A stretch of DNA of 64,000 nucleotides from NCBI GenBank assembly GCA_963812675.1, contig CAWEWR010000007.1, positions 744,001 through 808,000 on the forward strand. The letters run 5' to 3'. The translations under genes and the position numbers were made by a program. Below the pieces are notes generated by a model. That model was not told the DNA's origin, made no database searches, and saw nothing but the letters and a program-made list of their open reading frames with translations. This DNA comes from AP-15 sp963812675. GTDB taxonomy: Bacteria; Pseudomonadota; Alphaproteobacteria; ATCC43930; CGMCC-115725. The stretch's first letter is position 1; every line of letters starts with the position of its first letter. Positions 43,888 through 53,053 of the stretch are shown here, piece by piece.

Positions 43888-45081
43888 ATGAACTTCGATC
43901 GAGCGGTCAATATCGAAGATCTGCACCGGATCGCAAAGCGCAAGCTGCCGCGCATCATCTTCGATTACATTGAGGGCGGGGTGGAGGACGAGCGCGGGCT
44001 CGCGCGCAACGAAGCCGCGTTTCACAAGCACCGGCTCTTGCCGCGCTACCTGGTCGATGTCTCCAAACGCGACCAGTCCGCGACCGTGTTCGGCCGTACC
44101 TATTCGAGCCCGTTCGGGATCTCGCCGACCGGCGGTGTCGGCCTCTACCGGCGGGAAGGCGAGGTAATGCTGGCGGAAGCGGCGGCGGCGGCCAACATCC
44201 CGTACATTATGTCGGGCGGCAGCAACGCCTCGATGGAAGAAGCATTGAGGGTCGCCCCGAACAATGTCTGGTTCCAACTCTACGCGGCAAAAGACAGCAA
44301 CATCACGGATGCATTGATCGGGCGGGCTCGAGACTGCGGCGCCGGCGCGCTGGTCCTGACCGTGGATGTGCCGGTGCATCCAAAACGCGAGCGCAATTAC
44401 CGGAACGGATTTTCGCGCATCCGCGGCGGCGGCGTCATGGAATCGCTGAAGCTGAAACCGTCGATCCTGTTGGACGCCATCACCCATCCCGCCTGGGTCA
44501 TCGAATATATGCGGCTCGGCGGCGCGCCGACCCTCGGGAATTGGGCGCCCCACGCCCCGAATGGCGCGAGCACGTCGGACGTGATCGCTCTCGGCCGCAG
44601 TCAGACCCCGGCCTCGGCGCAGACCTGGCGCGACGTCGAGCGCTACCGGCGCCTCTTTCCGCGCCCGCTCGTCGTCAAGGGCATCCTGAACCCGGCCGAT
44701 GCCTTGCGGGCGGTCGAGCTCGGCGTGGACGGCATCATTGTCTCGAACCATGGCGGCCGCCAGCTCGACCAGGCCCCAGCCTCGCTCGAGGCTCTGCCGG
44801 GGATCAAGACGGCAGTCGGCGACAAAGCCACCGTAATGCTCGACAGCGGCGTGCGTCGCGGCGCCGACATCCTGATCGCGTTCTGCCTCGGCGCCCAATT
44901 CGTGTTCTTTGGCCGCCCGACGCTCTACGGCGCCGTCGCCGGCGGACTTCCGGGCGTCACGAAGGCGCTCGACATCTTCCGCAGCGAGATCGACCTTGTC
45001 ATGGCCCAGATCGGCTGCCCGAGCCTCGACCTGCTCGGCCCCGATTTCCTGTGGCGCGACGACTGGGCCCAGAACCGCTGA
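43888..45081 (+). CDS. FMN-dependent alpha-hydroxy-acid dehydrogenase, copy 2
   Basis: 397 residues, the same length as the upstream paralogue, and closely similar throughout (NIEDLHRIAKRKLPRIIFDYIEGG; SNHGGRQLDQAPASLEALPGI). The catalytic His and phosphate loop are intact. Differences cluster around residues 175-240, where substrate-contact loops lie, suggesting divergent specificity. The start at 43888 has GAGGGCGGG upstream. A longer in-frame ATG at 43864 is less likely. A convergent MFS gene begins its 3' end 15 bases beyond. Confidence 0.93.
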   Translation: MNFDRAVNIEDLHRIAKRKLPRIIFDYIEGGVEDERGLARNEAAFHKHRLLPRYLVDVSKRDQSATVFGRTYSSPFGISPTGGVGLYRREGEVMLAEAAAAANIPYIMSGGSNASMEEALRVAPNNVWFQLYAAKDSNITDALIGRARDCGAGALVLTVDVPVHPKRERNYRNGFSRIRGGGVMESLKLKPSILLDAITHPAWVIEYMRLGGAPTLGNWAPHAPNGASTSDVIALGRSQTPASAQTWRDVERYRRLFPRPLVVKGILNPADALRAVELGVDGIIVSNHGGRQLDQAPASLEALPGIKTAVGDKATVMLDSGVRRGADILIAFCLGAQFVFFGRPTLYGAVAGGLPGVTKALDIFRSEIDLVMAQIGCPSLDLLGPDFLWRDDWAQNR

Positions 45082-45095
45082 GTGGTCGCTAGCCG

Positions 45096-46504
45096 CTAGT
45101 CCCCCATGGCACGCTCAGCTTGCGCCGGGGCTCGCGCTGGCTTCCTCAGCGCGGCGTCGATCTCCTCGATCGAGCGACCCTTCACCTCGATACCCCACAA
45201 AACGAAAGCAAGCCCGGAGATTACCGACCAGGCAGCGAGATAATACATCGCCGGTTCGAGGGCGGGGAGGCTCGCCTGCGGCTTCACGATGTCGGTTGAC
45301 CCGACTATCAACGCCAAGCCGAGCGGACCGACGATCTTGCCGAAATTGCCGAGGCCATAGCCGAAGCCCATGCCGCTCCCCCGCAATGCCGCCGGCCAGA
45401 CTTCCGCCGAATATGGTCCGACCAGTGCATAGCCGCCGTCGCCGAAAAAGCGTTGAGCCATCAGCATCAACAAGAAGACCGACACGCCGCCGAGGAAGAC
45501 ATCGTGAAACATCCCGGCGATAACCAGGCTCACCGCGCCGCCGAAGCTCAACAGGATGCCAGACGGGCGACGTCCGATCGCGTCCGACAGGTAGGCCCAC
45601 GCAAAGCGCCCGAGGAAACCGATCAAAGCCACCCAGATCATCAGAAAGGACGCCCGCCCCGGCGGGATTTTCAACAGCAGGACCAACAAGGTCGGTGCCC
45701 ACAAACCGATCCCGTTGCCCGCCGCCTGGGTGCCGAGGCTGCTGAGGACGGTGACCGCCACGCTGCGGGGATGTTTGAACAGCTCACGATAGGGTGTCCT
45801 CTTCACCTCGCCGACCGCGGCCGGCAACTCGATCTCGGCAGGATCGACCTCCAACGCCCAAGCAAGTGATTTGCGCGCTTCTTCGGGTCTGCCCATGCGC
45901 ATCAGCCATCGGGGGACTCCGGTACCCAAGCGCGGATCAAAAGGGTCAGAAAGGCCGGCAACAGTCCGATGGCGAAGAGGCCGCGCCACCCGACGTACGG
46001 CTCGACATACGCTCCCAGTATCGCGGCCAGCACGCTACCCAGCGGCAGGCAGCAGGTTACCACACCGCCGACCCAGCCGCGTTTCCTGGTCGGCACGAAT
46101 TCCTGCACGAGCGGCAGATCGACGGCAAACAGACCCGACACGCCGGCGCCTACGAAAAGGCGCATCACCGCGAGGAAGATCCAGCCGCCAGCGTCGGGGG
46201 TCAACGCCATGAGGCCGGTAAAAATCGAGAAATTGAGCGCCGTGCCGATGAATACCTTGCGCCGGCCGATGCGATCGGCCAACCACCCCCAGATCAGGGC
46301 ACCCGGCACGGCGCCAATGCCGGCGGACAGCAGGATCATCGCCGACTGCCCGTAGGTCAGTTTCCATTGCCCGACGATGAAAGCGAGCGCGAACGCGATC
46401 AGCCCGTAATCGAAGAAATCGAGCATGTCGCCGAGCACCGCAGCGGAAATGATCTTCCACTGGTTTTTCGTCAGCCTTTGTTGTTGCTCGAGAACGTCCA
46501 ACAC
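45096..46504 (-). pseudogene. MFS transporter gene, frameshifted
   Basis: Two abutting frames make one transporter. The N-terminal half starts at a GTG at 46504, with GGGAGGG six bases upstream, and runs to VPESPDG before a stop. The second half resumes at RWLMRMGRPEEARKSLAWAL in another frame and ends at 45096. The intact neighbour reads PESPRWLMRMGR at this point. Adding one C to the run at 45911-45915 (shown as G on the plus strand) restores it. The whole would be about 469 residues. Sequencing error in the run is a real alternative. The role is probably organic-acid transport, given the adjoining oxidases. Confidence 0.85.
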
Positions 46505-46608
46505 GGCGTCCCTCCCGATCTCGACTTTACGGCTGAGCGAACGCTAGCTCCGCAAATTTGGCTTCCTTACAGATATCTTTTTAGCGGCGAGTCCTCCGGT
46601 GGCGAGGC

Positions 46609-48033
46609 TCAGTCGCCGGTGGACTGCACCACCGGGTGCGGCGGGGTGATCCGCGGCCCGTCGAGCGTGCCGTCGATCTCCTCGAACGAGCGGCCCCGCG
46701 GCTCGTACCCGAACACCCAGAATCCGATCAGCCCGAGAACAAACCACGAGGCGAAATAGACAAAGGTCGGGCCGAGCATGACGAGGTTGGGCGTGGCCGG
46801 CTTGATGATGTCGCCGGCGCCCATGATCAGCGACAGGCCAAGTGGTCCGATGAATTTGCCAAGGTTGCCGATGCCGTAGCTGATTCCCATGCCGCTGGCG
46901 CGCAAGCGGGTCGGCCAGATTTCGGCCATATAGGGTCCGACGACCGAGTAGTTGGCGCTGCCGAAAAAGGTCTGCGCCAGGAACAGCAGGTAGAACACCG
47001 ACCAGGTGCCGATATAGGCGTCGTAGAGATAGCCTTGGGCGACCATGCCCAGGCCGGCTGCTACCATGCACAACGTCGCCGAGCCGCGGCGGCCGAGCGG
47101 CTCGATCAACAGGGTGATGAAAAAGCGCCCGAGAACCGCCGACACGCTGACCCAAATCATCAGATAGGCGGCATCGGCCGGCGAGACCTTCAGCACCAAC
47201 ACGAGCAGCGTCGCGCCCCACAGGCCAAGCGAGGCGCCGCCGGTCTGGGTCAGGCCGGTCATTGCGCCGGAAGCGACCAGCCGGGGATATTTGAACAGTT
47301 CGAGCCAGCGGGTCTTTTCCACCGTCTCCAGAGCGGCGGGCAAGGTGATCTGCTGCGGATCGATCATCAACGCCCAGGCGAGCGACTTGCGCGCATCCTC
47401 CATGCGGCCCATGCGCATCAGCCAGCGCGGCGATTCCGGGATCCAGTAGCGGATCATGAACACCAGCACGAGCGGCACCAGGCCGACCAGGAACAGGCCG
47501 CGCCAGCCGACCAACGGCAAGAGCTGCCAAGAGACAAATCCGGCCAGCATGCCGCCGGCCGGCAACATCGTCGTGACCAGCGCGCTGACCCAGCCGCGTT
47601 TGTAGGCGGGGATGAACTCCTGCACCAGCGGCAGGTCGATCGCGTAGATCCCCGCATTGCCGAGGCCGACCAAGACCCGGAAGATCGCCAGGAACAGCCA
47701 GCCCGGGATCAAGGCGTCCGGTCCCGGGGTAAACACCATCACACCGGTGGCCAGCGAGATCGTGATCGCCGATAGAATGAACACCGTGCGCCGGCCGATG
47801 CGGTCGCCGAGCCAGCCCCAGAAGAAGGCGCCGGGAGGGGCGCCGATGCCGGAAGCCATGAGGATCACGCCGCCCTGCAAATAGGTCAGCGACCATTCCT
47901 TGGTCAGCGCCGCGGCGACATAGCCGATCAGAAATAGATCGAAGAAGTCGAGCAGATCGGCGAGGTTGGCCGTGCAGATCAGCTTCCACTGATTGACGGT
48001 CAGCTTCTTCTGCCGCTCCAACAGTTCGATCAT
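46609..48033 (-). CDS. MFS transporter (sugar/organic-acid porter type)
   Basis: About 474 residues, twelve hydrophobic segments, intact. DRIGRRTVF is the loop 2-3 motif, PLVQEFIPAYKRGW the loop 4-5 signature, and PESPRWLMRMGR begins the central loop. The ATG at 48033 has GGGAGGG upstream, so the eight residues before it are not used. It is a paralogue of the frameshifted neighbour downstream. Together with the oxidases opposite, uptake of hydroxy acids or aromatic acids is a reasonable guess. Confidence 0.93.
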   Translation of the reverse strand: MIELLERQKKLTVNQWKLICTANLADLLDFFDLFLIGYVAAALTKEWSLTYLQGGVILMASGIGAPPGAFFWGWLGDRIGRRTVFILSAITISLATGVMVFTPGPDALIPGWLFLAIFRVLVGLGNAGIYAIDLPLVQEFIPAYKRGWVSALVTTMLPAGGMLAGFVSWQLLPLVGWRGLFLVGLVPLVLVFMIRYWIPESPRWLMRMGRMEDARKSLAWALMIDPQQITLPAALETVEKTRWLELFKYPRLVASGAMTGLTQTGGASLGLWGATLLVLVLKVSPADAAYLMIWVSVSAVLGRFFITLLIEPLGRRGSATLCMVAAGLGMVAQGYLYDAYIGTWSVFYLLFLAQTFFGSANYSVVGPYMAEIWPTRLRASGMGISYGIGNLGKFIGPLGLSLIMGAGDIIKPATPNLVMLGPTFVYFASWFVLGLIGFWVFGYEPRGRSFEEIDGTLDGPRITPPHPVVQSTGD

Positions 48034-48269
48034 CGCGCCCTCCCATGCCAGCGGCATTCTCGCCGCTGCGCCGCCCGTTGCTTCCGTTCACTAACGGCGG
48101 CGGTTTTCCCGCTCACCCGGTAGCGTCCTCGGTGCTTCGTGTAGCCCGAGTGTGCAAAGTAGTCAAATTAAAGCCACCCGCCGAAGTAGCAAACTTGCCG
48201 GTCGTTCGCGCGACTGGATCTGCGAGCACCCGAGCGCTTCGCCGCCTCGATCCCGGTGGCGGGGGCTGA

Positions 48270-48710
48270 CTAGGATCGCTCGATCAGCTCTATGCGATAG
48301 CCGTCGGGATCCTCGATGAACGCGATCACCGAGCCGCCATGCGCCATTGGGCCGGCCGGTCGCGGGATTTTCACCCCGGCGGCGGCAAGACGCTCGCAGG
48401 CTTTGTAGACATCGGGAACCGCGATAGCCAGGTGACCAAAGGCACTGCCCAGATTGTATGGCTCGGCCTGCTCCCAATTGTGGGTCAATTCGATCACGGT
48501 GCTGTTCGTCTCGTCGCCGTAGCCGACAAAGGCGAGCGTGAATTTTCCGCTCGGATAGTCGCGCTTGCGCAGCAGCTTCATGCCGAGCTGGTGCGTATAG
48601 AAATTCAACGAGGCATCGAGATCGCGCACACGGATCATCGTATGCAAGAGCCGGGACTTGTTGGCGTCCAGCACCGGCTTGGAGGTCTCGGCTACATCAG
48701 TCATCGTCAT
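48270..48710 (-). CDS. gloA: Lactoylglutathione lyase (glyoxalase I)
   Basis: 146 residues. It converts the methylglyoxal-glutathione hemithioacetal to lactoylglutathione. The four metal ligands are visible: His in LLHTMIRV, Glu in VIELTHNW, His in FGHLAIAV and Glu in RIELIE. The GGAGGAG before the ATG at 48710 fixes the start. It overlaps the lpxB stop by four bases, so it is the last gene of the envelope cluster, an unusual place for a detoxification enzyme. Confidence 0.95.
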   Translation of the reverse strand: MTMTDVAETSKPVLDANKSRLLHTMIRVRDLDASLNFYTHQLGMKLLRKRDYPSGKFTLAFVGYGDETNSTVIELTHNWEQAEPYNLGSAFGHLAIAVPDVYKACERLAAAGVKIPRPAGPMAHGGSVIAFIEDPDGYRIELIERS

Positions 48711-49918
48711 CGTGCACTCCTCCGTGCTGTGGAACTTGAAATGCCGCACCGGCGTGCGGCGACGAGTTCGAGGATCTGGTCGGCGGCCCGCAGACTCGGC
48801 GACGCGCCCTCCACCGCGAGGCGCCGGACGGCTTCATCATACCCCTCGCGATGCGTCGCGCGAACCCCCTCGTCATCGATGAGCTCGGCGAGCGAAGCGG
48901 CGAGCCGCTCGGGAGTGCAGTTCGGCCCGAGCAGCTCGCAAACCAGTGGCCTCCCGAGCAGCAGATTGACGAGATTGACCTGACGCACTTTCAGAACCCG
49001 ATCGAGAAATGCCTCGGTCAGCGGGTTGAGGCGGTAGCCGACGACCGTCGGCAGGCGCGCCAAAGCCAATTCTAGCGCGACCGATCCCGACGCGGCGAGC
49101 GCGGCGCGGCTGGCCGCGAAGGCGTCGTATTTTTCTTGCGGTTCCTGCAGGATGATCGGGTTTCCCGGCCATGCTCTGACCGCACCGGCAACCGTCGCCG
49201 CGACCGTCGCAACCGTCGGCACGACGACGCGGAAGGGCCCGACCAGGTCTTCCAGCCGGCTCAGCGTCTCGCCGAAGATCGGCAGCAAACGCCGGACCTC
49301 GCCGCCACGGCTGCCGGGCAACACCGAGATCAGCAAGTCGTCCGGTGTAAGACCATGCGCCGTCCGGAAGCGCCCACCGTCACCGCGTTCGGCGCCGCAT
49401 TCCAGCACCGGATGACCGACAAAGCTGCAGGACAGCCCAACTCGCTCGAAATAAGGGGGCTCGAACGGCAACAAGGTCATCAGATGATCGTACCAGCGCG
49501 CCATTCGCCGGGCCCGCCCGGCTCGCCAGGCCCAGACCATCGGGGCGACGTAATGAATGAGCGGCAAGGTCTCGCCGCGGCGGCGCAGCCCGTGCGCGAC
49601 CCGCCAGCTGAACCCCGAGCTGTCGATCGTAACGACGGCATCGGGACGCTGAGCGCGGATTGCTGTCACGGTCTCGCGCACGCGGCGCAGGATGACCGGG
49701 GCGCGCGGCAAGACTTCGGCCACTCCCATGATCGCCAGATCGCCGAGCGGGACGAGGCTCTCGAGCCCCTGCTCCCGCATGCGCTCGCCGCCGATCCCGG
49801 CGACCCGGAGCCGCCCGCCGGTGCGTTGCCGGAGCGCCGAGATCAGCGCGCCACCAAGCGCGTCGCCCGATGGCTCTCCGGTCACAATGAAAATGAATAT
49901 CGGTTCGTTCGCGGTCAC
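48707..49918 (-). CDS. lpxB: Lipid-A-disaccharide synthase
   Basis: 403 residues, GT-B glycosyltransferase that joins UDP-diacylglucosamine and lipid X. The N-terminal GEPSGDALGGALISAL, the central PFEPPYFER region and LPGSRGGEVRRLLPI are family features. The C-terminus includes VNLLLGRPLVCELLGPNCTPE. It is coupled at both ends by four-base overlaps, with lpxI upstream and gloA downstream. Membrane-associated. Confidence 0.97.
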   Translation of the reverse strand: MTANEPIFIFIVTGEPSGDALGGALISALRQRTGGRLRVAGIGGERMREQGLESLVPLGDLAIMGVAEVLPRAPVILRRVRETVTAIRAQRPDAVVTIDSSGFSWRVAHGLRRRGETLPLIHYVAPMVWAWRAGRARRMARWYDHLMTLLPFEPPYFERVGLSCSFVGHPVLECGAERGDGGRFRTAHGLTPDDLLISVLPGSRGGEVRRLLPIFGETLSRLEDLVGPFRVVVPTVATVAATVAGAVRAWPGNPIILQEPQEKYDAFAASRAALAASGSVALELALARLPTVVGYRLNPLTEAFLDRVLKVRQVNLVNLLLGRPLVCELLGPNCTPERLAASLAELIDDEGVRATHREGYDEAVRRLAVEGASPSLRAADQILELVAARRCGISSSTARRSAR

Positions 49919-50733
49919 GATCGGCCGACGCCGACGAGGAATAATCGGGCGCGATCGGCTGCCCGGATTACCTCGTCTCGGTCGAGCACGATCGTGGCGT
50001 TGGCCTCGACGGCGATCCCGCGCAACCCGGTTTCAACCGCGAGCACAACCGTGCGCAATCCGATCGTCGGCCGGTCGGCACGAGGTTCTTGACCGGGCTT
50101 CTCGATTTTGACGAGCACGCCGCCCGGGCCTTCGCGGCGCAGCGCTGCACAACGTCGCAGCAGCTCGTCGGTGCCTTCGATCGCCTCGACGCCGAGCACG
50201 AGGCCCTGTTGCACGATGACGGCCTGGCCGACATCGAGCGCACCAAGGGTCCGGGCGACGCGCAGTCCGCGCTCGATATCGGCCACCGATAGCTCGTCCG
50301 GGCGAATGCGGCCGAGCGCCCCTTCCGGCACAAGCGCTTGGTCGAGCAGCTGATCGGCGCCGATCACCCGAAAGCCCTCCTGTTCGAGCTCCCTGACCAC
50401 CGCGGACAAAAGACCGTCGTCGCCCAGCGCCCGATAGCCGACCCGCGCAAACAGCTTGGCGGCGCGCCAATCCGGCCGCAACGCAGCGAGCGACGGCCGT
50501 CGAATGCCACCGGCGAGAACCAGCTCGGTCACATGATTTTTGCGCAACAAGGCAAGGCCGTTCGCCGCGGCGCCGAGCCGGCACCAGGCATGCGGCACGC
50601 CCTCTACCGTCGCCAGCTCGGCTGCTCCTTCGACAGCAAGGACAAAGACGTCGCGCCCGGCGGCGCGGCAGCACTCGACGAGGTGGCGCGGCAGCGAGCC
50701 GCCTCCGGCAACAATTCCGAGCCTATCCGCCAT
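49915..50733 (-). CDS. lpxI: UDP-2,3-diacylglucosamine diphosphatase LpxI
   Basis: 272 residues (former DUF1009). It begins MADRLGIVAGGGSLPRHLVE, has the DGLLSAVVRELEQEGFRVIGADQLL hinge and ends with the GIAVEANATIVLDRDEVI block. LpxI replaces LpxH in alphaproteobacteria and hydrolyses UDP-diacyl-GlcN to lipid X. The gene lies between lpxA and lpxB as expected. Its first 130 bases are overlapped by the lengthened lpxA frame. Confidence 0.95.
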   Translation of the reverse strand: MADRLGIVAGGGSLPRHLVECCRAAGRDVFVLAVEGAAELATVEGVPHAWCRLGAAANGLALLRKNHVTELVLAGGIRRPSLAALRPDWRAAKLFARVGYRALGDDGLLSAVVRELEQEGFRVIGADQLLDQALVPEGALGRIRPDELSVADIERGLRVARTLGALDVGQAVIVQQGLVLGVEAIEGTDELLRRCAALRREGPGGVLVKIEKPGQEPRADRPTIGLRTVVLAVETGLRGIAVEANATIVLDRDEVIRAADRARLFLVGVGRS

Positions 50734-51524
50734 CCGCTCCCTTCGGCTGACAGATGGCCCGGCTCGAAATCGGCGCGGATAAATTCGATGACGTCGTCGA
50801 CCAGCGCAATCCCGCCGAAGCGCTCCGCGGTTTCGGTCACCCGGTCGCTCAACGTCCCGTCAGTAGCGAACAGGAACTGGTATGCGTTGCGCAGTCCCTG
50901 GATATCCTCGCGACTGAAACCGCGGCGCTGCATCCCGATGATATTTAGCCCGCATAGCCGAGCCCGGTCTCCCATCACCTGCCCGTAAGGTATGACATCG
51001 CGTTCGACGCCCGACATCCCGCCGATCATCGCATGCCTGCCGATCCGAACATATTGGTGGACGGCGCTGAGCCCCCCAAGGACGGCGTAATCCTCGACTA
51101 CGACGTGGCCCCCAAGCGTCGCGTTGTTTGCCATGACGACATGGTTGCCAATCTGGCAATCGTGGGCGACATGGGCACCCACCATAAAAAGGCTGCCGTC
51201 GCCGATCCGGGTGACCATGCCGCCGCCTTCGGTTCCGGGGTTTATTGTTACATATTCGCGGATCGTGTTGTTGCGTCCGATGACAAGCTCGGATCCTTCA
51301 CCGCGATACTTGAGATCCTGCGGCTCGAGCCCAATCGAGGCGAACGGAAACAGGCGCGTACCCTCACCGATCGTGGTCCGGCCATCGACCACGACGTGCG
51401 AGCGGAGCGTGACGCGCGGGCCGAGCGAAACATCCTCGCCGACGATGCAATAGGGCCCGATGATGACGGTTTCGGCGAGCATCGCCCCCGGCGCAACAAT
51501 GGCCGTGGGGTGGATCTGCGGCAT
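50604..51524 (-). CDS. lpxA: Acyl-ACP--UDP-GlcNAc O-acyltransferase, C-terminally extended by a frame change
   Basis: First step of lipid A synthesis. The left-handed beta helix of hexapeptide repeats is clear and the catalytic His is His121 (AHVAHDCQIG). Residues to FIRAD follow the family. After that the frame yields about 46 unrelated residues and overlaps lpxI by 130 bases. Removing one T from GATTTCG (plus-strand A run 50767-50769) gives RADSSRAICQPKGADGG and a stop at 50723, which is the normal family ending. The gene is therefore either one-base-shifted in nature or misassembled. Normal length would be about 267 residues. Confidence 0.93.
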   Translation of the reverse strand: MPQIHPTAIVAPGAMLAETVIIGPYCIVGEDVSLGPRVTLRSHVVVDGRTTIGEGTRLFPFASIGLEPQDLKYRGEGSELVIGRNNTIREYVTINPGTEGGGMVTRIGDGSLFMVGAHVAHDCQIGNHVVMANNATLGGHVVVEDYAVLGGLSAVHQYVRIGRHAMIGGMSGVERDVIPYGQVMGDRARLCGLNIIGMQRRGFSREDIQGLRNAYQFLFATDGTLSDRVTETAERFGGIALVDDVIEFIRADFEPGHLSAEGSGWRIGSELLPEAARCRATSSSAAAPPGATSLSLLSKEQPSWRR

Positions 51525-51535
51525 CAGCGGCTCGT

Positions 51536-52006
51536 CTAATCGTCGAGGATCATGGCGGCGAACACTGCCTCGGCCATCACATCCTCGCCGACTTTGGCCC
51601 GACCCTCGAACTTCCAGACGTTCCTGCGGTTGCGCTGCTTAGTGACGTGGATCTCGAGCTCTGTCGGGGGAAATATGGGGCGTCGAAAGCGGGCGTTGTC
51701 GACGCTCATGAAATAGACGAGCTTACCCTCCGATTCCGGCCCCAGCGTGTGGACGACAAGGACGGCGGCGGTCTGCGCCATCGCCTCGATGATCAGCACA
51801 CCCGGCATCACCGGCCGCGCCGGAAAATGGCCCTTAAAATAATACTCGCTGTTTGATAGATTTTTCACCCCCGTAGCCCGCTGGTTCGCGACCACATCGA
51901 CAACCTTGTCGATCATCAGGAACGGGTGGCGATGCGGAATCATTTCCATGATCCGCTGAATGCCGATTTCCGTCCCCTGTTCCGCGGCGTCGGGCGGGTT
52001 GATCAT
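51536..52006 (-). CDS. fabZ: 3-hydroxyacyl-ACP dehydratase FabZ
   Basis: 156 residues, hot-dog fold. The catalytic His lies in IPHRHPFLMID and the Glu in GVLIIEAMAQ. It dehydrates 3-hydroxyacyl-ACP, the same intermediate pool used by LpxD and LpxA, hence its place in this operon. The ATG overlaps the lpxD stop by four bases, which excludes the longer upstream frame. Confidence 0.97.
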   Translation of the reverse strand: MINPPDAAEQGTEIGIQRIMEMIPHRHPFLMIDKVVDVVANQRATGVKNLSNSEYYFKGHFPARPVMPGVLIIEAMAQTAAVLVVHTLGPESEGKLVYFMSVDNARFRRPIFPPTELEIHVTKQRNRRNVWKFEGRAKVGEDVMAEAVFAAMILDD

Positions 52007-53025
52007 GAACCGCCCTTCTTCGCAAGGCGTTGCAGCACGGCCGTCTGCCTCATGAACTGACTCAGCGGAACTGCCGGACTGCCGCATACCGTCTCTCCGG
52101 CGGGCACGTCGCGCATAAGACCGCTTTTGGCGGCGATCCGGGCTCCGCTCCCGATATGCAAATGGCCGGCGAGCCCGCCCTGCCCTCCGATCATGACAAA
52201 GTCGTCGAGCCTCGTGCTCCCCGAGATCCCAGCCTGACCGGCAACGATGCAGCAGCGGCCGAGCACCACGTTGTGCCCGATCTGCACGAGATTATCAATC
52301 ATCGAGCCGGAGCCGATCACCGTATCGTGCCCCGATCCCCGGTCGATCGTGGTGTTGGCGCCGATATCGACGTCGTCGCCGATCAGCACCCGCCCAAGCT
52401 GCGGAACTTTGATCGGCGCTTTCGGGTCGGGCGCAAATCCGAACCCGTCTTGGCCGATCCGGACTCCGGGGTGCAGCACGACGCGCGAGCCGATCAGGCA
52501 GTGGCTAAGCGTCACATTGGCCGCGATCCGGCAGTCGTCACCGATCTCGACCCCAGCTGCGATTACCGTATTCGCCCCGACACGGCAGCGTTGGCCCAGC
52601 CGCGCGCCACTTTCGATAACGACATTCGGGCCGATGTCGCAGTCGGTGGGCACGACGGTCCTCCGATCTATGATCGCGGAGGGCGCGCGGCGAGCGACCA
52701 CTTCGGGTGCCGGATAAAAGGCCTGGGCGGCGAGCGCGTAGGCCTTGTAGGGCACCTTGCAGACGAGAAGCGCCATGCCGGGCGGCGCGCGTTCGACGGC
52801 CTTGTCATCGACGAAGGCGGCACCGGCACGCGAGCGCACAAACGCTCCGATGTATTTCCTGTTTTCCAGAAAGCTGACGTCTTCCGGTCCCGCGATTTGG
52901 AGAGGCGCCACATCGCTGACGATGCGGGCGCCGTCTTTCGCACGCAGCAGTTCCGCTCCACTCAAGGCGCTCAGCGCATCCAGAGTGAATGGGCCGGCGC
53001 GGTCAAAAAAGCGTCGGTCCGCCAT
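52003..53025 (-). CDS. lpxD: UDP-3-O-acylglucosamine N-acyltransferase
   Basis: 340 residues. An N-terminal uridine-binding domain (PEDVSFLENRKYIGAF) is followed by a hexapeptide-repeat helix. The catalytic His is in LVQIGHNVVLG, with a second conserved motif GGQGGLAGHLHIG, and a C-terminal helix. Third enzyme of lipid A synthesis. The ATG at 53025 begins MADRRFFDRAG and is 29 bases past the ompH stop. Confidence 0.97.
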   Translation of the reverse strand: MADRRFFDRAGPFTLDALSALSGAELLRAKDGARIVSDVAPLQIAGPEDVSFLENRKYIGAFVRSRAGAAFVDDKAVERAPPGMALLVCKVPYKAYALAAQAFYPAPEVVARRAPSAIIDRRTVVPTDCDIGPNVVIESGARLGQRCRVGANTVIAAGVEIGDDCRIAANVTLSHCLIGSRVVLHPGVRIGQDGFGFAPDPKAPIKVPQLGRVLIGDDVDIGANTTIDRGSGHDTVIGSGSMIDNLVQIGHNVVLGRCCIVAGQAGISGSTRLDDFVMIGGQGGLAGHLHIGSGARIAAKSGLMRDVPAGETVCGSPAVPLSQFMRQTAVLQRLAKKGGS

Positions 53026-53053
53026 CTCGGTTCGGTCCGGGCATCGAGCGCCC

